The notes below the pieces were generated by a model. The model made no database searches and had not been told where the DNA came from. It saw only the letters and a list, made by a program, of their open reading frames with translations. The position numbers and the translations under genes were made by a program. Shown one piece after another: positions 43,295 to 51,044 of a stretch of 64,000 nucleotides of DNA (the first letter of the stretch is position 1; each line of letters begins with the position of its first letter). The stretch spans positions 1 to 64,000 of the forward strand of contig CAXTEJ010000017.1 in assembly GCA_964243295.1 (NCBI GenBank), given 5' to 3'. Source of the DNA: CAXTEJ01 sp964243295 (lineage in GTDB: Bacteria; Actinomycetota; Actinomycetes; Actinomycetales; Angustibacteraceae).

Positions 43295-44224
43295 TCAGGT
43301 GGTCGTGAGCCCCCAGAGGGCGGTGTGACTCTCGCCCGGCTCCAGCCGCACGACACCCTCGCCGGTGTTGAACGCGTTGGGCGGGCAGGTCATCGGCTCG
43401 ATGGCGAGCCCGTGGCGCCGCTGGTCCTCGGGCAGGGTGTCGCCGCTGAAGAGCTGCACCCAGCCGTGGGTCCGGTCGCCCCACAGCGTCAGCTCGTGGC
43501 CGTCGTCCGCCACGACGACGCGCCACCGGCCGTCGGCGTCGCGCTGCAGGTCGCCGTAGCAGTGGTCGACGACGCGGTCACCGATCGGCCGGGCTTCGCG
43601 CCAGTCGTGCTCGTCGTCGACGGGGTGCGAGGTCAACGGGATGCCTGCGTCGTCGGTCTCGTACCAGGTGGCCGCCGGCACTCGCAGGGTCATCGCGTCG
43701 ACCTTCCCGGCCGCGCGCAGGTAGGGGTGGCTGCCGGCGCCGTAGGGGCAGGGCGACGACCCGGTGTTCGTGGCGGTCTTGGTGACCGTGAGCCCGTCGT
43801 CGCCCAGCGCGTAGGTCACCCGGCACAGCAGGGACGTCGGCCAGCCGGGCTGCGGGGGCAGCAGCAGCTGCCAGGTCACCGACGCGCCCGATCGCTCGAC
43901 CGGCGCCCAGGTGGCCCACCGGCCGAGGCCGTGGATCGCGTTGCCGGTGGCGTTCTCGGTGACCGGCAGCTGCTGCTCGACGCCGTCGAACTCGTAGCGC
44001 GCGCCGGCGATCCGGTTGGGCCAGGGCACGAGGGTCTGGCCGCGACCGCCGGTCGGCCGCTCGCCGGCGGGGAAGCCGTCTACCAGCTCGCGGCCGGCGA
44101 CCGCGTAGGAGCGCAGACCGGCGGCGACCGCCACCGTCCACGCCTCCTGGTCGCCGTGCGCGATGCGCACCTGCTCGCCGGTGGGCGGGAGCGGGCTGGT
44201 CGGGGCGGCCTGGTCGGCGGTCAT
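43295..44224 (-). CDS. aldose 1-epimerase family protein
   Basis: A 309-residue galactose-mutarotase-like beta-sandwich protein. GQTLVPWPNRIAGARYEFDG and NAIHGLGRWATW carry the first conserved His, GAGSHPYL the second, and the catalytic Glu lies in LAIEPMTCPPNAFN. It would interconvert sugar anomers. ATG 44224 has AGGA 7 nt upstream. It is the only sugar-metabolism enzyme visible near the sugar ABC operon but lies 14 kb away. Confidence 0.9.
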   Translation of the reverse strand: MTADQAAPTSPLPPTGEQVRIAHGDQEAWTVAVAAGLRSYAVAGRELVDGFPAGERPTGGRGQTLVPWPNRIAGARYEFDGVEQQLPVTENATGNAIHGLGRWATWAPVERSGASVTWQLLLPPQPGWPTSLLCRVTYALGDDGLTVTKTATNTGSSPCPYGAGSHPYLRAAGKVDAMTLRVPAATWYETDDAGIPLTSHPVDDEHDWREARPIGDRVVDHCYGDLQRDADGRWRVVVADDGHELTLWGDRTHGWVQLFSGDTLPEDQRRHGLAIEPMTCPPNAFNTGEGVVRLEPGESHTALWGLTTT

Positions 44225-44299
44225 GTGGTCATCCTGGCGCACGCCGGCCGGTGGGGCCGGTCGGCGTGCGCCGGGTCGACGAGGGAGCGGGGACGCCGG

Positions 44300-45142
44300 T
44301 CAGAGCTGCGCGACGCCCTCGCCGTCGAAGCTCGTGCCCGTGGTCGAGCCACTGGTCGAGCCGCTGGTCGGGGGTGCGGTCGGCGTGGTGCCGGGCGTCG
44401 GCGTGGTGCCTGGGGTGCCGTCGCCGTCACGGTCGCCGCGGTGGCCGCGGCCGCCCGCCGGGCCCGGCCCCCCGGTCGACACCATCAGCGCCGCGCCGCC
44501 CTTGACCGCGACGACGTTCACGGTGTCGCCGGTCTTGATGCCGGAGATCGCGGTGCCCATGTCGGTGCGCACCTTCGTGGTCGAGGCGACGGTGTAGGTC
44601 GCGGTGAAGCCGTCGGTGCTCTTGACGGCGATCCTGGTGCTGCTGACCGACGTCACCGCACCGCGCTGGACGAGCACGACCTGCGTGCCGGTGCCGTCGG
44701 CCTGCGGCACGGTGAGCTCGCCGTGCAGCGCCCCGCGCACGCCCAGACCCTTCCTGCCCAGACCGCCCGGACCGCCGTCGGGGCGTGCGCCCTCGCCGGC
44801 GGCGGCGCCGTAGCCAGGCAGGCCGTCGCCAGCCGCGCCGAGTGACCCGGCCTGCACGGCCGCGCTCTGGCCGGGGCTCGCCACCGCGGCCGCGACGGCG
44901 GTGCCGCCGACGACCAGACCGGTCGCGAGCGCTGCGCCGGCCAGGGCGCGGCGGCCGCGGGAGGGGCGGGCGGTGACGACGTCGTCGGCGTGGGCTCTCG
45001 GTGCGGCGCCCGCGGCGGGCAGCGCGCGCGTCGGGGCCGTCGTCCAGTCGGGCGTCTCGCCGCCGGTGGGGGCGGCGGTCCAGGTCTGCTCGTCGCGGAT
45101 GGGCTCGTCGGGTCGGTCGGCGGGGTTCGGGCGGTGCTCCAC
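44300..45142 (-). CDS. membrane-anchored DUF5666-like protein
   Basis: A 280-residue protein with a ~85-residue polar N-terminus, an Arg-rich stretch (SRGRRALAG) and one hydrophobic helix (ALATGLVVGGTAVAAAVA), then a Gly-rich region, a DUF5666-like OB/beta domain (GAVTSVSSTRIAVKSTDGFTATYTV and IKTGDTVNVVAVKGG), and a Thr/Pro/Ser-rich tail. The exported beta domain is probably a surface module of unknown role. GTG 45142 has AGAGGAA 8 nt upstream. It is divergent from a SigE-family sigma gene and may belong to its regulon. Confidence 0.8.
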   Translation of the reverse strand: MEHRPNPADRPDEPIRDEQTWTAAPTGGETPDWTTAPTRALPAAGAAPRAHADDVVTARPSRGRRALAGAALATGLVVGGTAVAAAVASPGQSAAVQAGSLGAAGDGLPGYGAAAGEGARPDGGPGGLGRKGLGVRGALHGELTVPQADGTGTQVVLVQRGAVTSVSSTRIAVKSTDGFTATYTVASTTKVRTDMGTAISGIKTGDTVNVVAVKGGAALMVSTGGPGPAGGRGHRGDRDGDGTPGTTPTPGTTPTAPPTSGSTSGSTTGTSFDGEGVAQL

Positions 45143-45328
45143 GGCAGGGGTTCCTCTCGTACGGCGGGCGATGCGTTGCCACGACTGTCGGCCGCGCGCA
45201 TGTGACCCCGCCTCGACCGACCTGTGACCCGGCTGGGAGTTCGTGCCCGAACCTGGGAGCGACCCGTGCAGCGGATCGGGGGGTCCGGTGCATCCTCGTA
45301 GTGGGACGCGATCACACCGGGGGGGCCG

Positions 45329-45826
45329 ATGCACTTCGAGGACTACGCGACGGCGAGGGCGCCCGCGCTGATGCGGCTCGCCCTGGTGCTGACCGGCGAC
45401 CGACAGCTCGCCCAGGACCTCACCCAGGCGACGCTGCTCGACGTCTTCGTGCACTGGCGCCGGGTGTCGCGCGCCGACCAGCCCGACGCCTACGTGCGCC
45501 GCATGATGGTCAACACCTACCTCGGGTGGCGGCGCCGCCGGTGGTTCCGCGAGGAGCCCACGCTCGCGGTGACGCCCGAGGTCGCCGTCGACGACCACGC
45601 GCAGCACGTCGTCGACGAGGACGAGTGCCGCGCCGTCCTCGCCGCGCTGCCGCCGCGCGCCCGTGCGGTGCTGGCCCTGCGTTACTACGAGGACATGGAC
45701 GACCGCGCCATCGCCGACGTGCTCGGCATGGCCGTCAGCAGCGTCCGCTCGACCGCCTCGCGGGCGCTCGCCACGCTGCGGCGCGACGCCGCACCCACCC
45801 GCCTGTCGCCCGAGGAGGTCTCGTGA
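45329..45826 (+). CDS. SigE-family ECF sigma factor
   Basis: A 165-residue sigma factor: FEDYATARAPALMRLALVLTGDRQLAQDLTQATLLDVFVHW (region 2), DAYVRRMMVNTYLGWRRRRW, and region 4 LPPRARAVLALRYYEDMDDRAIADVLGMAVSSVRSTASRAL. This is a second member of the family seen at 31.3-31.8 kb. ATG 45329 follows a G-run. Its stop overlaps the next GTG by GTGA. The 186-bp divergent gap to the DUF5666-like gene has short direct repeats (TGTGACCC and CTGGGAG, two each). Confidence 0.92.
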   Translation: MHFEDYATARAPALMRLALVLTGDRQLAQDLTQATLLDVFVHWRRVSRADQPDAYVRRMMVNTYLGWRRRRWFREEPTLAVTPEVAVDDHAQHVVDEDECRAVLAALPPRARAVLALRYYEDMDDRAIADVLGMAVSSVRSTASRALATLRRDAAPTRLSPEEVS

Positions 45827-46608
45827 GCACGCCCGTCGAGGACCACGTCCGCCGCGTGCTCGCCGGGCAGGCGGCCAGCGCGCAGCTGCCGACCGCCGAG
45901 GTGCTTGCCGCCGTCCACGCCGAGGCCGCGCGCCGACGGCAACGCCGGGCGTACGTCGGCAGCGGGCTGGCCGTCGCGACCGCCGTCGCCGCGGTGCTCG
46001 CGGTGCAGCCGGCCGGACCGGCGCGCCCCACGCTCCCGGTCGCAGCCGGCCCCACCAGCGCCCCGACATCCGCCGCACGCACGCCGGGCGCCGACGTCGA
46101 CCCGCAGGCCGAGCGGGTGCGGGCGCTCATCGCGCAGGACCGGCTGGCGGGGCTGTCGGGACTGCGCAGCGACCCGAACGGCACCCGGGTCGACCTGTGG
46201 TGGGTGGGCCCGGTGCCCGAGCAGCTGCGGCTGCTGGCCGAGCGCAGCGGCGGTTCGGTCGTCATCCGTCCCGGCTCGTTCACGGCCGACCAGCTGCTCG
46301 CGGCGTGCGAGCAGGTCGTCACGGCGTCCTCGGACGTCGGCGCGCACCCCGCGTGGGCCGTGGCCAGCGTGACTCCCGAGCCCGACGGCTCGGGGATCCG
46401 CGTCGGGCTCGCCCGACCGGGCGGCGGGTTCCCTGCGCTCACCGCGACCGAGACCGCGAGCGCGCGGCGTCAGCTGGCCGCGGCAGCGGGGGACGTGCCG
46501 GTGACCGACGTGTTCAGGACCTCCGAGGTGGTCGAGCGGCCGCTGCCGACGAAATCTCCCGGCTTCGACGTCGTCCCCACCATGACCGCGAGACCCGTCG
46601 TCCCCTGA
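45823..46608 (+). CDS. membrane-anchored partner of SigE-family sigma factor
   Basis: A 261-residue protein with a ~42-residue cytoplasmic N-terminus, RRRQRR, one transmembrane helix (AYVGSGLAVATAVAAVLAV) and an exported domain without recognised family. GTG 45823 has GAGGAGG 5 nt upstream and overlaps the sigma stop. As in the 31-kb pair there is no HxxxCxxC motif. An anti-sigma role is inferred from coupling and topology. Confidence 0.75.
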   Translation: MSTPVEDHVRRVLAGQAASAQLPTAEVLAAVHAEAARRRQRRAYVGSGLAVATAVAAVLAVQPAGPARPTLPVAAGPTSAPTSAARTPGADVDPQAERVRALIAQDRLAGLSGLRSDPNGTRVDLWWVGPVPEQLRLLAERSGGSVVIRPGSFTADQLLAACEQVVTASSDVGAHPAWAVASVTPEPDGSGIRVGLARPGGGFPALTATETASARRQLAAAAGDVPVTDVFRTSEVVERPLPTKSPGFDVVPTMTARPVVP

Positions 46609-46620
46609 ACCTCGCCGTCG

Positions 46621-48252
46621 TCAGCCGCGCCCAGCCAGGATCTCCAGCGCCTGCTCGCGCATCTCGACCTTGCGGACCTTGCCGGTGACGGTCATCGGGA
46701 AACCGTCGACGACGTGCACGTGGCGCGGCACCTTGTAGTGGGCGAGCCGGCCGTCGCAGAACTCGCGCACCTGCTCGGCGGTGAGCCCCGGGACGCCGTC
46801 GCGCAGCACGACCCACGCCATCAGCTCCTCGCCGTACGTCTCGTCGGGGACGCCGATCACCTGCACGTCGACGATGTCGGGGTGACCGTGGAGGAACTCC
46901 TCGACCTCGCGCGGGTAGACGTTCTCGCCGCCGCGGATCACGAGGTCCTTGATGCGACCCACGATGCTGATGTAGCCCGCGTCGTCCATGACCGCGAGGT
47001 CGCCGGTGTGCATCCAGCGCGCGGCGTCGATCACCTCGGCGGTCTGCTCGGGCGCCTCCCAGTAGCCGAGCATCACGCTGTAGCCGCGCGTGCATAGCTC
47101 GCCGGTGGTGCCCCTCGGCACGGTCAGCCCGGTGACCGGGTCGACGACCTTGCTCTCCAGGTGCGGCATCGTGCGGCCGACGGTCTCGGTGCGGCGCGCC
47201 AGGTCGTCGTCGGTGCGGGTCATGGTCGATACCGGGCTCGTCTCGGTCATGCCGTAGCTGATGGCGACCTCGGCCATGTGCATCTCGTCGACCACGCGCT
47301 TCATGACCTCCACCGGGCACGGCGAGCCCGCCATGATGCCGGTGCGCAGCGACGACAGGTCGTAGTCGCCGAAGTCGGGCAGGGCGAGCTCGGCGATGAA
47401 CATGGTCGGGACGCCGTACAGCGAGGTGCACCGCTCCTGCTGCACCGCCCGCAGCGTCGCCGCCGGCTCGAACGAGGGCGCCGGGATGACGATGCAGGCG
47501 CCGTGGGAGGTGGCCGCGAGGTTGCCCATGACCATCCCGAAGCAGTGGTAGAACGGCACGGGCACCGCGATGCGGTCGTCGGGGCCGTAGTGGATGAGCT
47601 CGCCGACGAAGAAGCCGTTGTTCAGGATGTTGTGGTGGCTCAGGGTCGCGCCCTTGGGGAAGCCCGTGGTGCCCGACGTGTACTGGATGTTGATCGCGTC
47701 GTCGGGCGACAGGGTGGCGGCGCGTGCGGCGAGGGCGTCGGCGTCGGCCTTCGTCGAGCCGTCGAGCAGCTGCTGCCACGACGGCTCGCCCAGCAGCACC
47801 ACCTGGGCGAGCGCAGGGCACTCCCCTCGCACCTCCTCGACCATCGCGGCGTAGTCAGAACCCTTGTGCCGCAAGGCCGACACGAGCAGCTTCACGGCGG
47901 ACTGGTTGAGCACGTAGGTCAGCTCGTGGGCGCGGTAGGCGGGGTTGATGGTCACGAGCACCGCGCCGACCCTGGCCGTGGCGTACTGCAGCAGCACCCA
48001 CTCCGGGCAGCTCGGCGACCAGATGCCGACGCGGTCGCCCTTCTCGATGCCCGACGCCAGCAGCCCGCGCGCCAGCTCGTCGACCGCGGCGCCGAGCTCG
48101 GCGTAGGTCCACCGGCGCCCGGTCGGGACGTCGACGAGTGCCTCGCGCCCGCCGTGCGCCGCGACGGTGCGCTCGAGGTTCGCCCCGATCGTCTCCCCGA
48201 GGAGCGGCTGGTCGCTGGTGGCTGACGTGTACGACGGCATCGGCGTGATCAC
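46621..48252 (-). CDS. fatty-acyl-CoA synthetase (AMP-binding)
   Basis: A 543-residue ANL-superfamily ligase. The P-loop reads YTSGTTGFPKGATLSHHNI; SYGMTETSPVS, the GDLAVMDDAGYISIVGRIKD hinge and the C-terminal Lys in TVTGKVRKVEMR are all present. The sequence resembles ACSF2/FadD35-type medium/long-chain acyl-CoA ligases. It activates fatty acids to acyl-CoA via acyl-AMP, feeding the kind of oxidation encoded at 4.5-6.5 kb. GTG 48252 lies 6 nt after CAGGAT; ATG 48240 is an alternative. Confidence 0.94.
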   Translation of the reverse strand: MITPMPSYTSATSDQPLLGETIGANLERTVAAHGGREALVDVPTGRRWTYAELGAAVDELARGLLASGIEKGDRVGIWSPSCPEWVLLQYATARVGAVLVTINPAYRAHELTYVLNQSAVKLLVSALRHKGSDYAAMVEEVRGECPALAQVVLLGEPSWQQLLDGSTKADADALAARAATLSPDDAINIQYTSGTTGFPKGATLSHHNILNNGFFVGELIHYGPDDRIAVPVPFYHCFGMVMGNLAATSHGACIVIPAPSFEPAATLRAVQQERCTSLYGVPTMFIAELALPDFGDYDLSSLRTGIMAGSPCPVEVMKRVVDEMHMAEVAISYGMTETSPVSTMTRTDDDLARRTETVGRTMPHLESKVVDPVTGLTVPRGTTGELCTRGYSVMLGYWEAPEQTAEVIDAARWMHTGDLAVMDDAGYISIVGRIKDLVIRGGENVYPREVEEFLHGHPDIVDVQVIGVPDETYGEELMAWVVLRDGVPGLTAEQVREFCDGRLAHYKVPRHVHVVDGFPMTVTGKVRKVEMREQALEILAGRG

Positions 48253-48258
48253 CCGCCC

Positions 48259-48264
48259 ATCCTG
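48259..48264 (-). promoter_or_regulatory. -10-like hexamer CAGGAT, leaderless acyl-CoA ligase start
   Basis: CAGGAT on the minus strand ends 6 nt before GTG 48252, just downstream of the LLM oxidoreductase stop. Confidence 0.4.
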
Positions 48265-48270
48265 CTCCCG

Positions 48271-49194
48271 TCACCGCGGTGCGGGAAGCCCCGCCGCCAC
48301 CTGCTCGAGCACCGCCACGTCGCCGGCGTAGGCACCGCTCTCGCGCGGCCAGTGCGTGACCACGTCGGTGAAGCCCAGCTCACCGGCCCGCCCGGACGCA
48401 TCCTGGAACGCGCCGACGGAGGCCAGGGAGAAGACCGCCCCCGAGTCGAGGTTGAGGTACCTGTCGGCGGACGCCGGCCGGCCGGCGTCCGCGAGCGCCT
48501 GGGCGTACCGCTCGGCGGCCTGCGCGACGCCGCGCCACCACACCTCCTGGCCGTCCGCGGGGTCGGTGGTGCCGGTCGTGGCCCACGCGTCGCCCCGCCT
48601 CGCCGCCACCGCGATGCCGCGCGGCCCGTTGGCGGCGACCACGAACGGCAGCCGCGGCCGCTGCACGCAGCCGGGCAGCATCCTCGCCTGCTCGGCGGCG
48701 TAGAAACGGCCGCGCCAGGTGGTGGACGGCTGGGTCAGCAGCAGGTCGAGCAGGGTGACGAACTCGTCGAGCCGGTCGACGCGCTCGCGCGGTGACGGGG
48801 CGCTGTCGCCCAGCACGGCCGCGTCCCAGCCGGCGCCGCCCGCGCCGACACCGAGGACGAAGCGGCCGGCGCTCACGTCGTCCAGGCTCATCAGCTCCTT
48901 GGCGAACGGCACCGGGTGGCGGAAGTTGGGCGAGGCCACCCAGGTGCCCAGCCGGATCCGCTCGGTGACGAGGGCCGCTGCGGTGAGGGTCGGCACGGTG
49001 GCGAACCACGGCTCGTCGGCGAGGTCGCGCCAGGCCAGGTGGTCGTAGGTCCAGGCGTGGTCGAAACCCAGCTGCTCGACCGCGCGCCAGCGGGCCGCCG
49101 CCTCCGACCACCGCTGCTGCGGCAGGACGACGACCCCGACCCGGGGCGGTCGCCGCTGCGCGCTGTCGGTGGCGGGGTGCACAGTGTCGGCCAT
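48271..49194 (-). CDS. LLM class F420-dependent oxidoreductase
   Basis: A 307-residue luciferase-like TIM-barrel protein: VGVVVLPQQRWSEAAARWRAVEQLGFDHAWTYDHL at the N-terminus, LGTWVASPNFRHPVPFAKELMSLDDVSAGRFVLGVGAGG in the middle. This is the F420- (or FMN-) binding pattern common in actinobacteria. Substrate unknown. ATG 49194 lies 6 nt after GATGCT; a longer frame to 49332 is antisense to the DUF998 gene. The start codon overlaps that of the divergent gene in the palindrome CATG. Confidence 0.9.
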   Translation of the reverse strand: MADTVHPATDSAQRRPPRVGVVVLPQQRWSEAAARWRAVEQLGFDHAWTYDHLAWRDLADEPWFATVPTLTAAALVTERIRLGTWVASPNFRHPVPFAKELMSLDDVSAGRFVLGVGAGGAGWDAAVLGDSAPSPRERVDRLDEFVTLLDLLLTQPSTTWRGRFYAAEQARMLPGCVQRPRLPFVVAANGPRGIAVAARRGDAWATTGTTDPADGQEVWWRGVAQAAERYAQALADAGRPASADRYLNLDSGAVFSLASVGAFQDASGRAGELGFTDVVTHWPRESGAYAGDVAVLEQVAAGLPAPR

Positions 49195-49831
49195 GTCGAA
49201 AGCATCGCCCACCGCCATGGCCGCGGCCGCGCGACCGGCAGGGGCGCCGATCGGCGCACGCCCGTGGCAGCTGCTGGCGGCCGGGGCCCCGGTGCTGTTC
49301 ACGGCGGCGTGGTGGGCGCTCGGCTCGGCCACCGGCGGCTACTCCCAGCGCGCCGACACCATCAGCGCGGTCGCGGCGGTCGGCGCCCCCCACGCGGCGC
49401 TGATGGTGCCCGCCTTCCTCGTGCAGGGCCTCGGCCAGCTCGCCGGCGCCCGGCTGGCGCTGCTCGACCCCCGGGCATCCCGGGTCGCCACCTGGCTCGC
49501 GGTCGGTGGCGTCGGCACGCTGCTCGCGGGCGTCGTCCGGCTGCCGGACGACGGGGGGCCGGCGTGGCTGTCCACCGGCCACGCCCTCGCGGCGACCGCG
49601 GCCTTCGCCGGGCTCCACCTCGCCGTCCTGGCCGGGGCGCTGAGCCCGTCGGTGCCCCGGTGGCTGCGCGTGGCGGCCGTCGTCGCGCTGGCCGTGGCGC
49701 TGCCCCACCTCGGCTGGTTCCTGGCCCACCTCGCCGGTGGCGACGCGTGGTCCGGCTACTGCGAGAAGGTGTTCACCACCGTGCTGCTCGCCTGGTGTGC
49801 GGCGCTGGCGCTCGGGCGGTGGCAGCGGTGA
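49193..49831 (+). CDS. DUF998 family membrane protein
   Basis: A 212-residue polytopic protein with about six hydrophobic helices. The opening APVLFTAAWWALGSATGGYSQRADTISAVAA matches DUF998 proteins of unknown function. Two starts are possible: ATG 49193, sharing the CATG with the divergent LLM gene, and ATG 49217. Its stop overlaps the pentapeptide gene by GTGA, so the two are co-translated. Confidence 0.82.
   Translation: MSKASPTAMAAAARPAGAPIGARPWQLLAAGAPVLFTAAWWALGSATGGYSQRADTISAVAAVGAPHAALMVPAFLVQGLGQLAGARLALLDPRASRVATWLAVGGVGTLLAGVVRLPDDGGPAWLSTGHALAATAAFAGLHLAVLAGALSPSVPRWLRVAAVVALAVALPHLGWFLAHLAGGDAWSGYCEKVFTTVLLAWCAALALGRWQR
49201..49206 (-). promoter_or_regulatory. -10-like hexamer GATGCT, leaderless LLM gene start
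   Basis: GATGCT on the minus strand ends 6 nt before ATG 49194 and lies inside the 5' end of the DUF998 frame. Confidence 0.35.
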
Positions 49832-50430
49832 CCGAGCCGCTGACCCTCACCGGCGAGACGCTGCGCGACGAGGACTGGGGTGGCCGCGAGCTGGCCGGTG
49901 ACCGGTTCGTCGGCTGCACGTTCAGCTCGTGCGACCTGAGCGAGATAGTCACCTCGGGCGTCACGTTCGAGGACTGCAAGCTCGTCGACGTCCGGCTCAA
50001 CGCCTCGCGTCACGAGGGCAGCGCGTTCATCGGCTGCGAGCTCGTGGGCGTCTCGCTGTTCGACGCCGAGCTGAACGGCTGCAAGCTCGTCGGCAGCCGG
50101 CTCCTGCGGTGCACGCTGCGGCCGCTGACCGTCCGCGGCGGCAACTGGTCGTTCGTGACGCTGCGCGGCACGGACCTCGGCGGCACCGAGCTGCACGACG
50201 TGTCGCTTGTCGAGGCCGACCTCACCGACTGCGACCTCACCGGCGCCACCGTCGCGGGGTGCGACCTGTCGCGCGCCGAGCTGCGCGGCGCCCGCCTCGG
50301 CGGGGCCGACCTGCGCGGCAGCGTGCTGCTCGGCGTCGACCCGCAGGGCCCGCGGTGGCGCGGTGCCCGGCTCGACCTGACGCAGGCCGTCACCCTCGCC
50401 GAGGCGCTAGGCGCGGTCGTCGACCCGTAG
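49828..50430 (+). CDS. pentapeptide-repeat protein
   Basis: A 200-residue protein made almost wholly of A(D/N)Lxx-type pentapeptides (FVGCTFSSCDLSEIV, LRGTDLGGTELHDVSL, ADLTDCDLTGATVAGCDLSRAELRGARLGGADLRG), forming a right-handed four-sided helix. MfpA/Qnr members mimic DNA and protect gyrase from quinolones, but most family members have no known role, so resistance is only one possibility. GTG 49828 overlaps the DUF998 stop. It converges on the TM2-like gene. Confidence 0.9.
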   Translation: MTEPLTLTGETLRDEDWGGRELAGDRFVGCTFSSCDLSEIVTSGVTFEDCKLVDVRLNASRHEGSAFIGCELVGVSLFDAELNGCKLVGSRLLRCTLRPLTVRGGNWSFVTLRGTDLGGTELHDVSLVEADLTDCDLTGATVAGCDLSRAELRGARLGGADLRGSVLLGVDPQGPRWRGARLDLTQAVTLAEALGAVVDP

Positions 50431-50437
50431 CCGCTCG

Positions 50438-50884
50438 TCAGACGCGCCTGATGCCCAGGCGCTCGTTGTACGCCACGGCCGCGCCGTGGGAGGTGATGGC
50501 GGCGGCGATGAAGAGCCCGAACCAGACCGGCACTGTGAGGAGGAACGCGAAGGGGATCAGGCTCACGAGGGCCAGGAAGAAGTTGACGACCATGAAGATG
50601 ATCCCGGTGGTCGTGCGGCCGGCGTAGAGGTGCCCCGCGCCGAGCCACAGCAGCGACAGCAGCACCGCGACGCCCGGGGTCTTGGCGGGGACGAAGGCCT
50701 GCGGCTGCCCGAAGGGCTGCGGCGGGTACGGCGGCGCGACCTGGGCGTACGGCGGCGGGGCCGGGTGGGCGTTGAAGGCCGGCGGCGTGACCGGCCGCAG
50801 GTCGCTGCCGTAAGGGTCGGGCGACGATGGTGTGCGGTCCGTCGACGGACGGAAGGCGGGATCCGGGCCGGTGTGGTCGTTCAC
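50438..50884 (-). CDS. TM2-domain-like membrane protein with Pro-rich N-terminus
   Basis: A 148-residue protein. The first ~70 residues are Pro/Ala/Tyr-rich and disordered. Two or three hydrophobic helices follow: VAVLLSLLWLGAGHLYAGRTTTGIIFMVVNFFLAL resembles the TM2 domain (Gly/His/Tyr between helices), and FLLTVPVWFGLFIAAAI is the last. GTG 50884 has GAGGAG 6 nt upstream. The 160-bp gap to the divergent XPB-partner gene holds only promoters. Confidence 0.82.
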   Translation of the reverse strand: MNDHTGPDPAFRPSTDRTPSSPDPYGSDLRPVTPPAFNAHPAPPPYAQVAPPYPPQPFGQPQAFVPAKTPGVAVLLSLLWLGAGHLYAGRTTTGIIFMVVNFFLALVSLIPFAFLLTVPVWFGLFIAAAITSHGAAVAYNERLGIRRV

Positions 50885-51031
50885 GGGGGCTCCTCGGTTT
50901 AGCGGTGCCGGTGACGTCGACCGCACCGTCACGGCCACTGTGGCACCGCGGTCACCTGCCGTGAAGGCTCTTGCCCCAACTCGTCGGCGCCCTGCAGCGA
51001 GCACCGGGATGACCGTGTGCACGAGGCCACC

Positions 51032-51037
51032 TATCGT
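51032..51037 (+). promoter_or_regulatory. -10 hexamer TATCGT, leaderless XPB-partner start
   Basis: TATCGT ends 7 nt before ATG 51045. Confidence 0.5.
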
Positions 51038-51044
51038 GGTCGAG

